From an uncultured Clostridia bacterium (GTDB taxonomy: Bacteria; Bacillota; Clostridia; Christensenellales; UBA1242), in NCBI GenBank assembly GCA_947624415.1, contig CANQKH010000004.1, positions 37,936-101,935 on the forward strand: a stretch of DNA of 64,000 nt, in the 5' to 3' direction. Positions 1 to 10,270 of the stretch are shown here, piece by piece. The notes below the pieces were generated by a model. The model was not told the origin of the DNA. It was given only the letters and a program-made list of their open reading frames with translations, and ran no database searches. Position numbers and translations under genes: made by a program. Every line of letters starts with the position of its first letter. The first letter of the stretch is position 1.

Positions 1-534
1 GATAATATCTTGGTTCGCTCGCAGACATCTGCTGTCCAGGCAAGAGAGATGGAGGTAAGAAAACCACCATTTAAAATAATTTGCCCTGGTAAAACTTATC
101 GAAATGATAGTGATTCAACGCATAGTCCTGTATTTCATCAACTTGAGGGACTTGTTATAGATGAAAATATCTCAATGGCTGATTTAAAAGCAATGCTTAC
201 AATTCTTATGAAAAGGTTGTATGGTGAGGATACAACTATAAGATTTAGGCCATCTTTCTTTCCTTTTACAGAGCCAAGTATTGAAGTGGATGTTTCTTGT
301 CCTAACTGTCATGGTAAAGGATGTCAAACTTGTAAGGGAACGGGTATGTTGGAATTGCTTGGTGCAGGAATAGTAAATCCAAAGGTGCTTGAGATGTCAG
401 GAATTGATAGCAAGAAATACAGAGGATTTGCTTTTGGTTTTGGACTTGACAGAACTGCAATGATATTAAATAGCATAAATAATATAAGATATTTTTATAG
501 AAATGATATAAGATTCTTAAATCAAATGAAATAG
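1..534 (+). CDS. pheS: Phenylalanine--tRNA ligase alpha subunit, 5'-truncated by window edge
   Basis: Class II aaRS motifs ([38 protein letters not shown]); directly followed by pheT. Confidence 0.97.
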   Translation, partial: DNILVRSQTSAVQAREMEVRKPPFKIICPGKTYRNDSDSTHSPVFHQLEGLVIDENISMADLKAMLTILMKRLYGEDTTIRFRPSFFPFTEPSIEVDVSCPNCHGKGCQTCKGTGMLELLGAGIVNPKVLEMSGIDSKKYRGFAFGFGLDRTAMILNSINNIRYFYRNDIRFLNQMK

Positions 535-544
535 AGGAGAAAAC

Positions 545-2950
545 ATGAAAGTAACATATAATTGGTTGAAAGAAATGGTGGATATTGATATTTCACCTGA
601 AGAGCTGGCAAAAAAATTAACTTCAGCAGGAATGGAGGTAGAAGAGATTATTTATCAAAACGAACATCTCCATGATGTTGTTGTTGGACGAATTATTCAA
701 ATAGAAAAACATCCTCATGCAGATAGATTGGTTGTATGCAGAGTAGATTTGGGAGGGGGTAAGGTTACTCAAATTTTAACGGCGGCAACAAATGTGTTTG
801 TAGGTGCAGTTGTTCCTGTAAGCCTAGAAGGTGCAGATCTTGTAAATGGAGTAAAGATTCAAAAAACTGTTATGCGTGGTGTTGAATCATGCGGAATGTT
901 TTGTTCTGGAGAAGAATTAGGCATTGATGAAAACTATTACGAAGGAGCTGGCGTTAATGGAATTTTAATTTTACCTTCGAATTTAAAAATTGGACAACCT
1001 ATAGAGGAAGCTTTAATGCTAAATGATGTTGTTTATGATATAGGAATAACACCTAATAGGGCAGATTGCATGAGTGTTATTGGTATTGCACGGGAAGTAT
1101 GTGCTCTTCTTGGTAAAGAGTTGAAAAAAATTAATTTAAATTACAATATAGATGTTTATTCAAAAGATACAGTTAGAAATTATGTAAATGTCGATGTTCA
1201 AACCGATAATTGTCATAGATATATGGCAAGTGCAATTACAGACGTGAAAATAGAAAAATCGCCTCTTTGGCTTAGAGCGAGACTGAATGCTGTTGGTATA
1301 AAACCTATAAATACTATGGTTGACATAACAAATTATGTTCTTATAGAAATGGGACAGCCTTTGCACGCTTTCGATCAGAAAAATATCAGGGGAAGTCATA
1401 TAATTGTTAGACAGGCAAAACCTGGAGAAACAATTAGTGTTCTAAATCATAATAGTTATGACTTGACAGAAGAAAATATGGTTATAGCTGACGATGAAGG
1501 TCCAATGGTCATTGCCGGTGTTATTGGCGGGGTAGATTCTTGTATAACCGATGAAACAAAAATATCGGTTTTAGAAAGTGCTGTGTTTGATTTGAAATCC
1601 ATACGTATTACAAGCAGAAAACTTGGAGTGAGGACAGATTCTTCTGCAAGATATGAAAAAGGAGTTAATGTAGCTAATGCAGAATTGGGCTTGGCTAGGG
1701 CATTGCATCTTGTTACGGAATTGGGCTGTGGACGTGTTGTTCGTGGTGTTATAGATATATGTAACAAAAAGAATGAAGCAAGAGAGGTTGTTGGGTCAAT
1801 AAAATTAATAAATGACATACTTGGGGTTGAAATTCCAACAGCGGATATGGTTAGAATTCTTAATAATTTAGGAATTCAAACAAAGGCTTATGGTGATAAA
1901 CTTAATTGTAAAGTTCCTCCTTATAGGGAAGACATTGAAAATGACTATGATTTAGCAGAAGAAATTATAAGGCTTTATGGATATGATGTTTATGACAATT
2001 TAAATTATAATTTATTTGAGAATGCGACTATAACAGAAGGGCATACACATCCAAGATTAAGCCTTGAACGAAAATACAGGAATGCGTTAATAGAAAGAGG
2101 ATTTTATGAAAACATTTCTTACACTTTAGTTTCGGGAAAAATAAATGAAATGTTATTATTGCCTGATGATGATTATAAAATAGTAAGAATTGCCAATCCA
2201 ATAAGTGAAAGTATATCTTGTATGAGAACTTCACTAGCACATTCATTATTTCAAAATATAAATTATAATTTAAGTGTTGGAAATAAAGATTTAAGAATAT
2301 TTGAATTTGGTAAAGCGTTTAGGGCTAAAACTCTCCCTTTGCAAGAATTGCCTTATGAGGATAATATGTTGGCAATTGCTGTTTGTGAAGATGGGTATAG
2401 TTTCTTTGACTTAAAAGGAGTTTTAGAATCGTTATTAAGCAAAACGTCTTTAAAATACACTTTGGTTCGTTCAAACAAAAGTTTTCTACATTTAGGTGTA
2501 TCAGCAGACGTTTTGGATGAAAATGGCATAGTTGTAGCATCTTTTGGTAAAATTCATCCTGTTGTTGCCAAAAACTACGACATACCAGTTAATGTATTCT
2601 ATTGTGAAGTCAACACACAATATCTAGCAGATTTACCAGAAAAGGTTTACAATGTAAAATCAATTTCAAAATATCCAATAGTAGAAAGGGATATTTCTGT
2701 TGTTGTCAATGAAAATGTTACTGTAGAAGAGATATTGACTTCAATAAAATCTGCTTGCGGCATCTTGTATTATGATAGTTATTTGTTTGACATATATAGA
2801 AACAATTCTTTGGGAGAGAATAAGAAGAGTTTAGCTTTTAAAATAAAACTTTCTGATATAAATAAAACATTAACTGATGATGAAGTTCAAAATGTTGTTA
2901 ATAAGGTTTTGAAGGCATTATCTTATAAACATGGAGCGGTTTTAAGATGA
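545..2950 (+). CDS. pheT: Phenylalanine--tRNA ligase beta subunit
   Basis: 801 aa; N-terminal tRNA-binding domain (VVGRIIQIEKHPHADRLVVCRVD), B3/B5 core and C-terminal FDX-ACB domain; follows pheS. Confidence 0.97.
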   Translation: MKVTYNWLKEMVDIDISPEELAKKLTSAGMEVEEIIYQNEHLHDVVVGRIIQIEKHPHADRLVVCRVDLGGGKVTQILTAATNVFVGAVVPVSLEGADLVNGVKIQKTVMRGVESCGMFCSGEELGIDENYYEGAGVNGILILPSNLKIGQPIEEALMLNDVVYDIGITPNRADCMSVIGIAREVCALLGKELKKINLNYNIDVYSKDTVRNYVNVDVQTDNCHRYMASAITDVKIEKSPLWLRARLNAVGIKPINTMVDITNYVLIEMGQPLHAFDQKNIRGSHIIVRQAKPGETISVLNHNSYDLTEENMVIADDEGPMVIAGVIGGVDSCITDETKISVLESAVFDLKSIRITSRKLGVRTDSSARYEKGVNVANAELGLARALHLVTELGCGRVVRGVIDICNKKNEAREVVGSIKLINDILGVEIPTADMVRILNNLGIQTKAYGDKLNCKVPPYREDIENDYDLAEEIIRLYGYDVYDNLNYNLFENATITEGHTHPRLSLERKYRNALIERGFYENISYTLVSGKINEMLLLPDDDYKIVRIANPISESISCMRTSLAHSLFQNINYNLSVGNKDLRIFEFGKAFRAKTLPLQELPYEDNMLAIAVCEDGYSFFDLKGVLESLLSKTSLKYTLVRSNKSFLHLGVSADVLDENGIVVASFGKIHPVVAKNYDIPVNVFYCEVNTQYLADLPEKVYNVKSISKYPIVERDISVVVNENVTVEEILTSIKSACGILYYDSYLFDIYRNNSLGENKKSLAFKIKLSDINKTLTDDEVQNVVNKVLKALSYKHGAVLR

Positions 2951-4065
2951 TTTATCTTGATAATGCTGCAACAACAAAAATGTATGAAGAATGTGCAGAC
3001 ATTTATAAAGAATATGCCTGCAATTCTTTTTATAATCCTTCTGCTGAATATAGAGTTGCGTTAGAAATAGCAAAAAAAATCAACCAAGTTAGAGACTTAA
3101 TACTTAAAAAATTAGGTGCAAGTAAAGGCAATATCGTTTTTACTAGTGGGGCAACTGAAAGTAATAATTTGGCAATTCTGGGAAGTAAAAGAAATGGAAA
3201 ATATGAATATATTTTTTCGCAAGGGGCTCACCCAAGTGTTTACAATGTTGCCAACGAATTAAAAAGACAGGGCTTTATTGTTCATTTTGTTGGTCTCAAC
3301 TCTAATGGACAAGTTGATTATGATAAAATATCATCACTTATAAATGAAAATACAAGACTGGTTTCGGTAATCCATGTGAACAACGAAACAGGTGCTGTAA
3401 ATGATTTAAAAAAGATTTCTTTGATGATTCGACAAAAGTCTAAAAACGTATTGTTTCATGTTGATGGGGTTCAAGCGTTTTGTAAAATTGCTTTTAACCT
3501 AGATGAATTAGATGTTGACCTTTATACTATTTCATCGCATAAGTTTCATGGGCCAAAAGGAGTTGGGGCGCTTTATGTAAAAAACATTAATGCATTAAAA
3601 CCAATAGTTTTTGGGGGTGGACAAGAAAATGGTTATAGGTCTGGCACTGAAAATGTTAGTGGTATAATTGCCATGGGCAAAGCAATTGAAATGATAAATA
3701 TTGAAGATAACTATAAAAAAATAGAAAGCCTGCGAAATAATTTTTTGTCAAATTTAAAAAATGTTGAAGGCGTTAAGATAACGGCAGGTCAAAGTCCTTA
3801 TATTTTAAGTATTTCATTTAAGGGAGTTAATGGTGAAACGCTTATGAGGGCATTGCAAGATAAAGGTGTCTTGGTTGGAAAAGGAAGTGCTTGTTCCTCA
3901 AAAAAATCAGGTAATAGAGTGCTTGAAAGCATGGGAATTCCTTTGGAAGAAATAAAATCTCATATTAGAGTTTCATTTAGTGAGTTGAATACATTAGAGG
4001 AAGTAGAAGAGGCAAGTAAAATTATAGTTAATGTTTATAATGATATAAGGGAGAAGATTTCATGA
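2947..4065 (+). CDS. Cysteine desulfurase (NifS/IscS family), probable ThiI partner
   Basis: MIYLDNAATTKMYEE start, SSHKFHGPKGVGALYV PLP-lysine motif, GKGSACSSKK active Cys; overlaps pheT and thiI ends. Confidence 0.93.
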   Translation: MIYLDNAATTKMYEECADIYKEYACNSFYNPSAEYRVALEIAKKINQVRDLILKKLGASKGNIVFTSGATESNNLAILGSKRNGKYEYIFSQGAHPSVYNVANELKRQGFIVHFVGLNSNGQVDYDKISSLINENTRLVSVIHVNNETGAVNDLKKISLMIRQKSKNVLFHVDGVQAFCKIAFNLDELDVDLYTISSHKFHGPKGVGALYVKNINALKPIVFGGGQENGYRSGTENVSGIIAMGKAIEMINIEDNYKKIESLRNNFLSNLKNVEGVKITAGQSPYILSISFKGVNGETLMRALQDKGVLVGKGSACSSKKSGNRVLESMGIPLEEIKSHIRVSFSELNTLEEVEEASKIIVNVYNDIREKIS

Positions 4066-5225
4066 ATGTTTTATTATTGAGATTTGGGGAGTTATATTTA
4101 AAAGGAAATAACAGATATATTTTTGAACAACAACTTATTAATAATATAAAGTCTAAACTGAGCGGAGAAAATTTTAAATTTGAAAAAACATTTGGAAGGT
4201 ATGTAATAAGTGAATACGATAAAAGTAGAGAAAAGTTTATAATTGAAAAATTGAGGCAAGTTTTTGGACTATATAGTTTGAGCCCAGCAATGGAAGTAGA
4301 AGCAATCATACAAAAAATAGAAGAGGCGGCAAAAAATGTAAACCTCTCGTGTGGTAATACCTTTAAAGTTGCTGTAAAAAGAGCAGATAAAAGATTTCCT
4401 ATAACATCTATGGAATTAGCAAAAGAGCTTGGCGGTGTAATTTTAGAAAAAAATCCAGAGGCGAAAGTTGATCTTTATGATCCGCAATTTGTGTTTAATG
4501 TAGATATAAGATTAAATGGTAAGGCTTATATATATACTGAAATTATAAAATGTCAAGGTGGATTGCCTTTAGGCTCGGCTGGCAAAGGCTTATTGTTGCT
4601 TTCTGGCGGTATAGATAGTCCGGTTGCCGGGTATTTGATGGCGAAAAGAGGGCTGGTATTTGATGCATTGCATTTTCATAGTTATCCCTACACGTCAGAA
4701 CAGGCAAAAGATAAGGTTTTAGAATTAACTAAAAAATTAACAAATTACGTTGGGGATGTTAATTTGCATATTATATCATTTACAAAAGTGCAAGAGTCGA
4801 TTCATATGAATTGTTCAAGTGAGTATATGATTACGATTATGAGAAGAATAATGATGAGGATTGCAGAAAAAATATGCGAAAAAAATAATCTTCAATCTAT
4901 TATAACGGGTGAAAGTTTGGGACAGGTCGCCAGTCAAACTATGCAAAGCATGACAGTTACTGGTCAAGTTGTAAAAACATTGCCAATATTTAGACCTTGT
5001 ATTGCGATGGACAAGGAGGAGATTATGGCAATTGCAAAACAATTAGAAACTTACGAAATATCAATTTTGCCTTATGAAGATTGCTGCACTGTTTTCCTGC
5101 CAAAAAATCCAGTTATTAAACCAACAATAGAAAAAGTCTTAAAAGAAGAGGCGAAAATTAATGTAGAGAAGTTGGTTGAAGAATGCTTGGCCAATGAAGA
5201 ACTAATTCAAATAAAAAGAGCGTAG
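4062..5225 (+). CDS. thiI: tRNA 4-thiouridine synthase ThiI (no C-terminal rhodanese domain)
   Basis: THUMP region plus LLLLSGGIDSPVAGYLMAKRG PP-loop; adjacent to cysteine desulfurase. Confidence 0.95.
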   Translation: MNVLLLRFGELYLKGNNRYIFEQQLINNIKSKLSGENFKFEKTFGRYVISEYDKSREKFIIEKLRQVFGLYSLSPAMEVEAIIQKIEEAAKNVNLSCGNTFKVAVKRADKRFPITSMELAKELGGVILEKNPEAKVDLYDPQFVFNVDIRLNGKAYIYTEIIKCQGGLPLGSAGKGLLLLSGGIDSPVAGYLMAKRGLVFDALHFHSYPYTSEQAKDKVLELTKKLTNYVGDVNLHIISFTKVQESIHMNCSSEYMITIMRRIMMRIAEKICEKNNLQSIITGESLGQVASQTMQSMTVTGQVVKTLPIFRPCIAMDKEEIMAIAKQLETYEISILPYEDCCTVFLPKNPVIKPTIEKVLKEEAKINVEKLVEECLANEELIQIKRA

Positions 5226-5284
5226 TTTTAAGTGTGTTGTAAAAGGTGCATTTTACTGATGCTCTTTTTTTATGTCATTAATAA

Positions 5285-5490
5285 GGCTAGTTAATGTATT
5301 ATGCAAAAATATGTATAATGCATTATTTTTATTAATCAGGAATTTATAAACTTGCATATTATGCAATATATATCAAAAATGAATGAATAAATATGCAAAA
5401 AACACTTGCATAATTATAAATAATGTTGTATAATAATCAAAAATGAATGAATAATGATGAATTTATATTTATTCATAAATCGCTACATTT
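5285..5490 (+). promoter_or_regulatory. Cluster of putative ARG boxes (ArgR operators) upstream of argR
   Basis: Exact 19-bp direct repeat ATCAAAAATGAATGAATAA at 5372-5390 and 5436-5454; dyads TTGCATATTATGCAA and ATGAATTTATATTTATTCAT; resembles the TGAATAatTATTCA-type ArgR consensus. Confidence 0.6.
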
Positions 5491-5530
5491 GGCTTAAATA
5501 GGGAGATATAGCGTTTAAAGGAGAAAGAAT

Positions 5531-5983
5531 ATGGCTAGGAGTGCCAGACAGTCAAAAATCTTGGAACTTATTTCTACAAAGGAAATAGAGACGCAAGACG
5601 AACTCGCCAGAGAGTTAAGAAATGCAAATTTTGAAATTACACAGGCAACCATTTCCAGAGATATAAAGGAATTAGGATTGACTAAGATTTTGTCAAGTTC
5701 TGGGAAATATAAATATTGTTTTGTAGGCTCTGATGAGCAATTAATTTCCAATAAGTATATTTCTATTTTTAAGGAATCCGTTATATCTGTTAAAATTGCA
5801 ATGAACCTTGTAGTTGTTAGAACTATGAAAGGTATGGGGGCCGGCGTATCAAGTTTTGTGGATAAACTTAATATAAATGAACTTATGGGTGCTGTTAACG
5901 GCGATGATACTGTTATGCTTATTTTCCCAACTACGACGACAGCAAGTCAAGCAGTAGTTACTTTAAATGATATGCTTAAATAG
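5531..5983 (+). CDS. argR: Arginine repressor
   Basis: ArgR DNA-binding (TQDELARELRNANFEITQATISRDIKELGLTK) and C-terminal (GDDTVMLIF) motifs; upstream of recN. Confidence 0.95.
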   Translation: MARSARQSKILELISTKEIETQDELARELRNANFEITQATISRDIKELGLTKILSSSGKYKYCFVGSDEQLISNKYISIFKESVISVKIAMNLVVVRTMKGMGAGVSSFVDKLNINELMGAVNGDDTVMLIFPTTTTASQAVVTLNDMLK

Positions 5984-5998
5984 GGCTAGAGGTGAAAA

Positions 5999-7666
5999 AT
6001 GTTGCAATCATTATCAATAAAAAATGTTGCTTTGATATCAAAGTTAGATATAGAATTTGGAAAAGGATTAAATATTTTGTTAGGTGAAACTGGGGCAGGA
6101 AAAAGTATTATTTTCGATGCTCTTAATTTTGTTTTAGGAGATAAGGCCGACAAAACTTTGATACGCTATGGTGAAAATGAAATGCGAGTGGATGCTGTTT
6201 TTGATAATCTTTCTACAAATACAATGGCTCAATTATCCAATTTGGGTTTTGAAGGAAGTGAAATTGCATTGTCAAGAGCATTAAATAATGAGGGAAAAAC
6301 AAGTATTAGGATAAATGGCCTTCCAACCATTCAAAGTGTTTTACGCGAAGTTGGTAAAATTTTGGTTGATAGTTATTCTCAGCATGAAAGTATAGATTTG
6401 CTAAAAACTAAGAACCATCTCAATATGCTTGACAAGTTTGGCGGAAGAGAAATAGAAGTAATTAAAGGAACATTAAAAGATAAATTTGAATGTTTAAAAG
6501 AGATTAATAATAAAATAAATGCTTTGGGTGGAGATGAATATGATAGAGAACGCAGAAAATCACTTTTAGAATTTCAAATAAAAGAAATTGAAGACGCAAA
6601 TCTTTCTATAGGTGAAGATTTAGATATAGATGAAAAATTAAAAATCATTGAAAATGCAGAGAAGATTAAATTGGCCATATCAGAATGCGAGAACAATTTA
6701 GTTGAAGGAAATAATGCTTGCGTAAATCAGTTGTATAATTCTATCAATGCACTTTCCAATCTTAACGGCTTTAGTAATATAGATGATTTAAATGAAAGAT
6801 TAAAAAGTGTAATGATTGAAGTTGAGGATATCAGTGAAACTCTAAAAGATATATATAATTCTACATATTTTGATGATAGGGAATTTGAAGAATTGGATAA
6901 GAGAAGAGACCTTATAAAATCATTAAAAAAGAAATATGGAGGCACTATTGAAAGTGCACTTGAATATCTGGATAAAATTAAAGATGAATACTGTAACTTA
7001 GAAAATAGCGAAACTTTAATTTTAGAATTGCAAAAAAAGCAAAAAGAGATCATGCTTGAATTGGAGGGTTTAAGCGATAAACTAAACTTCCAAAGAAGGG
7101 AGGCTTCTAAAGTAATAAAAGAAAAACTACTTGCCGAACTTAGTCAACTTGGTATGAAATCAAGTAAATTTGATGTTAATTTTAAAAGACTAGAAAATAT
7201 AACTCCAAATGGTTATGATGATGTTGAATTTGTTTTTTCGGCAAACAAGGGACAAGAAGTTAAATCGCTTTCCAAAACGGCATCTGGTGGAGAATTAAAT
7301 AGATTTATGTTGGCATTAAAAAATATATTTGCAGAAATGGAGGGAGCAGAAACGTTGATATTTGACGAAATTGATGCGGGCATAAGTGGCGAAACGGGAA
7401 AAATGGTTGGAGCAAAGTTAAATAATATAACCAAACACTTTCAAATTATATGTATAACTCATTTACCTCAGGTTGCCTGCTATGGTGATGATTTCTATGT
7501 TGTATCAAAGAAAGAATTAGAAGATGGGACTATAACAGAAATAAAGCATTTAAATAATGATGAAATAGACGAAAATATTTCAAAATTAATTGTTGGAAAT
7601 GATATAACACCGATGGCAACAAATCAAATTAATGATATGCGTTTAAAATTAAAGAATAAAATATAA
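5999..7666 (+). CDS. recN: DNA repair protein RecN
   Basis: Walker A GETGAGKSIIFDAL, ASGGELNRFMLALK signature, LIFDEIDAGISGETG. Confidence 0.96.
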   Translation: MLQSLSIKNVALISKLDIEFGKGLNILLGETGAGKSIIFDALNFVLGDKADKTLIRYGENEMRVDAVFDNLSTNTMAQLSNLGFEGSEIALSRALNNEGKTSIRINGLPTIQSVLREVGKILVDSYSQHESIDLLKTKNHLNMLDKFGGREIEVIKGTLKDKFECLKEINNKINALGGDEYDRERRKSLLEFQIKEIEDANLSIGEDLDIDEKLKIIENAEKIKLAISECENNLVEGNNACVNQLYNSINALSNLNGFSNIDDLNERLKSVMIEVEDISETLKDIYNSTYFDDREFEELDKRRDLIKSLKKKYGGTIESALEYLDKIKDEYCNLENSETLILELQKKQKEIMLELEGLSDKLNFQRREASKVIKEKLLAELSQLGMKSSKFDVNFKRLENITPNGYDDVEFVFSANKGQEVKSLSKTASGGELNRFMLALKNIFAEMEGAETLIFDEIDAGISGETGKMVGAKLNNITKHFQIICITHLPQVACYGDDFYVVSKKELEDGTITEIKHLNNDEIDENISKLIVGNDITPMATNQINDMRLKLKNKI

Positions 7667-7673
7667 AAAAATG

Positions 7674-7704
7674 AATAGACTAACTGATAGTTAGTCTATT
7701 TTTT
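7674..7704 (+). terminator. Rho-independent terminator/attenuator between recN and spoIVB
   Basis: Perfect 12-bp stem AATAGACTAACT-GAT-AGTTAGTCTATT followed by TTTT. Confidence 0.85.
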
Positions 7705-7716
7705 GGAGGATAAAGG

Positions 7717-8922
7717 TTGAAGCGGTGGAAATTTTTAATCATTGTAAGCGTATTTATTGGACTTTGTCTTTGCTTTGTAGATATTAAGTTTTATGAAATA
7801 GCGTGTATTCCTGAAAACTTTTATGTTAACTTTGATGAAGTTGACAGAGCAAACAAAGAAAATATTTTTGGCCGCTTAGTTAGTGTATCGTTAAAAGAAA
7901 AAGATATTAAAACAGGAGATAAAAGAGAAAATGAAGGGGAGTTTATAGTAAAATTGTTTGGGTTTTTGCCTATTAAAAAGATTAAGGTTAATTTGTTGCC
8001 TGAAGAGGAGGTTTATATAGGGGGGATTCCCATTGGTTTAACAATTCATTCTCAAGGTGCGATGGTAATAAGTGATACAATGATTGAGGATTTGACAATT
8101 ATTAAAAATGAAAAATTGCAAAATGGAGATATAATCAAGGAGATTGATGGGAAAAGTATAGGAAGCATTGATGACATACAAAATATTGTAAATTCGACAA
8201 AAAACGACAGCGTGCAAGTGCTTTTACAGCGAGATAACAAGGAAAAGTTGTCTACTCTGCCTATAATAAAAAATAAAGAAGGCGAAAAGAAACTTGGAAT
8301 TTGGGTTAGAGATGATTTATCAGGCATTGGGACATTGACATTTGTAAGGAAAGATAGTAAAGAGTTTGCGGCATTAGGACACGCCATAACTAGTGGAAAG
8401 GATAACAATATTATTCCAATTAATGGAGGAGAAATCTATAACGCTTCACTTATAAACATAGAAAAAGGATTAAAAAATAAGCCAGGGGAACTGAGATGTG
8501 TTTTTGTTCAAAGAGATAAGCAGGGTGAAATTGAAAAGAACACTAATGTTGGCATATATGGAAGAATCGAAAATATAGAAAACATTGTCGATTTAAATAA
8601 AACTATTAATTTAGGGGGAAGACTAAGTGTAAAACCTGGAAAGGCAAAATTAGTTTCTAATATTAGTGGAATTAATGAAGAATATGAAATAGAAATAATA
8701 AAAGCAAATTATCAATCAAAATCAACAGACAAAAGTTTAGTTATAAGGGTAACAGATAGAAGATTGCTTGAATTGACAGGAGGAATTGTTCAGGGTATGA
8801 GCGGCTCACCAATAATTCAAAATGGCAAATTAGTTGGTGCGGTAACTCATGTTTTCGTAGCCGATCCCACAAAAGGTTATGGTGTTTATAGCGATTGGAT
8901 GTTGGAACAATTTGATTTATAA
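7717..8922 (+). CDS. spoIVB: SpoIVB peptidase (stage IV sporulation protein B), TTG start
   Basis: PDZ-like domain and S55 peptidase motif GGIVQGMSGSPIIQNGKLVGAVTHVFVADPTKGYGVY; follows recN as in other spore formers. Confidence 0.95.
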   Translation: MKRWKFLIIVSVFIGLCLCFVDIKFYEIACIPENFYVNFDEVDRANKENIFGRLVSVSLKEKDIKTGDKRENEGEFIVKLFGFLPIKKIKVNLLPEEEVYIGGIPIGLTIHSQGAMVISDTMIEDLTIIKNEKLQNGDIIKEIDGKSIGSIDDIQNIVNSTKNDSVQVLLQRDNKEKLSTLPIIKNKEGEKKLGIWVRDDLSGIGTLTFVRKDSKEFAALGHAITSGKDNNIIPINGGEIYNASLINIEKGLKNKPGELRCVFVQRDKQGEIEKNTNVGIYGRIENIENIVDLNKTINLGGRLSVKPGKAKLVSNISGINEEYEIEIIKANYQSKSTDKSLVIRVTDRRLLELTGGIVQGMSGSPIIQNGKLVGAVTHVFVADPTKGYGVYSDWMLEQFDL

Positions 8923-8952
8923 AAAAGAGCATTTAAATGCTCTTTTTTACGT
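8921..8952. terminator. Bidirectional terminator after spoIVB
   Basis: Palindrome AAAAAAGAGCATTTAAATGCTCTTTTTT. Confidence 0.85.
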
Positions 8953-8989
8953 CTAGTATGTTATGTTTTAATAATATTTACATAATACC

Positions 8990-9062
8990 AAAAAGGAGTT
9001 GCATACTGATTGTAACAACTCCTTTCCGGTTAATGTGAAGCATATCTCCTTCACACTATTAT
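8990..9062 (-). other. Two tandem hairpins 3' of the tyrosine recombinase gene
   Basis: AAAGGAGTTG...CAACTCCTTT and GTGAAG...CTTCAC inverted repeats; the first also abuts a T-rich tract on the - strand. Confidence 0.55.
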
Positions 9063-9097
9063 CTTGTGCAGTATTAGTAATATTATGCATTACAATT

Positions 9098-10141
9098 TTA
9101 ATTATTTTCATTTATTAATACCTTATTTGCAACACTTTTCCTCATATCCTCACTAATAGCGGCATAATGTTTCTTTGTTGTGTTTACATCTTTATGGCCT
9201 AGAATGTCGGCAACTATATAAATATCTTTTGTTTCTCGGTATAAGTTGGTGCCGAAAGTGCTTCTTAATTTATGGGGCGAGATTTTCTTTAGAGGTGAAG
9301 CAATTAAAGCAAATTTTTTTACAAGATTTTCTACAGCTCGAATAGAAATTCGTTTATTTTGAAGAGAAATAAACATAGCGTGTTCATCATTTGATAATGG
9401 CAATGTTGCTCTTTTTTCCAACCATGTTTTTAAGGCCATAGCAACTTCATTTGAGAAATATAGAGTCGTTTGATTGCCACCTTTACGTGTTACAAGAAAG
9501 GCATTTTGAGAAAAATCAAAACTTTCTAAATTAAGTCCTACAAGTTCAGATATTCTTATACCTGTTCCCAAAAATAGTGTGATAATTGCATTATCTCTTT
9601 CAAAAGTATTTTTGTTATAATTAAATTGTCGTTGAGAAAACTCTGCAGGATTCTCAACAGCATTCATAAGTTTTGTAACTTCATTTTTCTCGAGTCTTAT
9701 AATTTCCTTATTATGTAATTTTGGAGTTTCAATTTTGGATACAACATTAGATGATATTAAATCATGATTAAATAAATATTTAAAAAATGAGCGTAGAGAG
9801 GCAAGTTTTCTTGCCTTGCCTTTTTCGTCATTTTTATATGATTTTCCGTCTAATTCATAATATGAAATATAAGACAAATATTGCTCAATATTTCTTGCTT
9901 GTAATGTGTCTAAATCACTTAATTGTATTTCAATCTCTTTCTTATGAAACTTGTAACATGATAAAAAATTAAAGAAAACATATAAATCCATTGAATAGTT
10001 GTATCTCGTTAACGATGAAGTATTGTTTTCAATTCCAATAAAAAAGTCGGTGCAATAATCAGGTAATTTTTCAGTATATTTTGCCATCTTTAAGCGGTTT
10101 TGTAAATCTCTTTTTTGATAAAATGTTAAGTTATTTTTCAT
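9098..10141 (-). CDS. Tyrosine recombinase, XerS/XerC-D-like single-chain recombinase
   Basis: GTGIRISELVGL, HKLRSTFGTNLY, LGHKDVNTTKKHY catalytic motifs; N-terminal SAM-like domain; 347 aa and overall layout recall XerS. Confidence 0.88.
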   Translation of the reverse strand: MKNNLTFYQKRDLQNRLKMAKYTEKLPDYCTDFFIGIENNTSSLTRYNYSMDLYVFFNFLSCYKFHKKEIEIQLSDLDTLQARNIEQYLSYISYYELDGKSYKNDEKGKARKLASLRSFFKYLFNHDLISSNVVSKIETPKLHNKEIIRLEKNEVTKLMNAVENPAEFSQRQFNYNKNTFERDNAIITLFLGTGIRISELVGLNLESFDFSQNAFLVTRKGGNQTTLYFSNEVAMALKTWLEKRATLPLSNDEHAMFISLQNKRISIRAVENLVKKFALIASPLKKISPHKLRSTFGTNLYRETKDIYIVADILGHKDVNTTKKHYAAISEDMRKSVANKVLINENN

Positions 10142-10184
10142 AACAAGAATTATATCATCAATTTAAAAAAAAGTAAATCATTTT

Positions 10185-10200
10185 TTATCTATGCGTAAAA
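10185..10200. repeat. Single copy of motif TTATCTATGCGTAAAA upstream of the recombinase start
   Basis: 16 bp identical to 12603-12618. Confidence 0.8.
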
Positions 10201-10270
10201 TATTTTAATTTATCTTTTTTATTTGACTAATCACTTGCTTATGTATATAATATTTACATTGGAGGAAAAA

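Noticed and set aside
1456-1818. Antisense ORFs inside pheT (also 1160-1399, 2028-2246, 2325-2540)
   Set aside because: Fully overlap a strongly conserved gene; no ribosome site or recognisable protein; typical AT-rich shadow ORFs.
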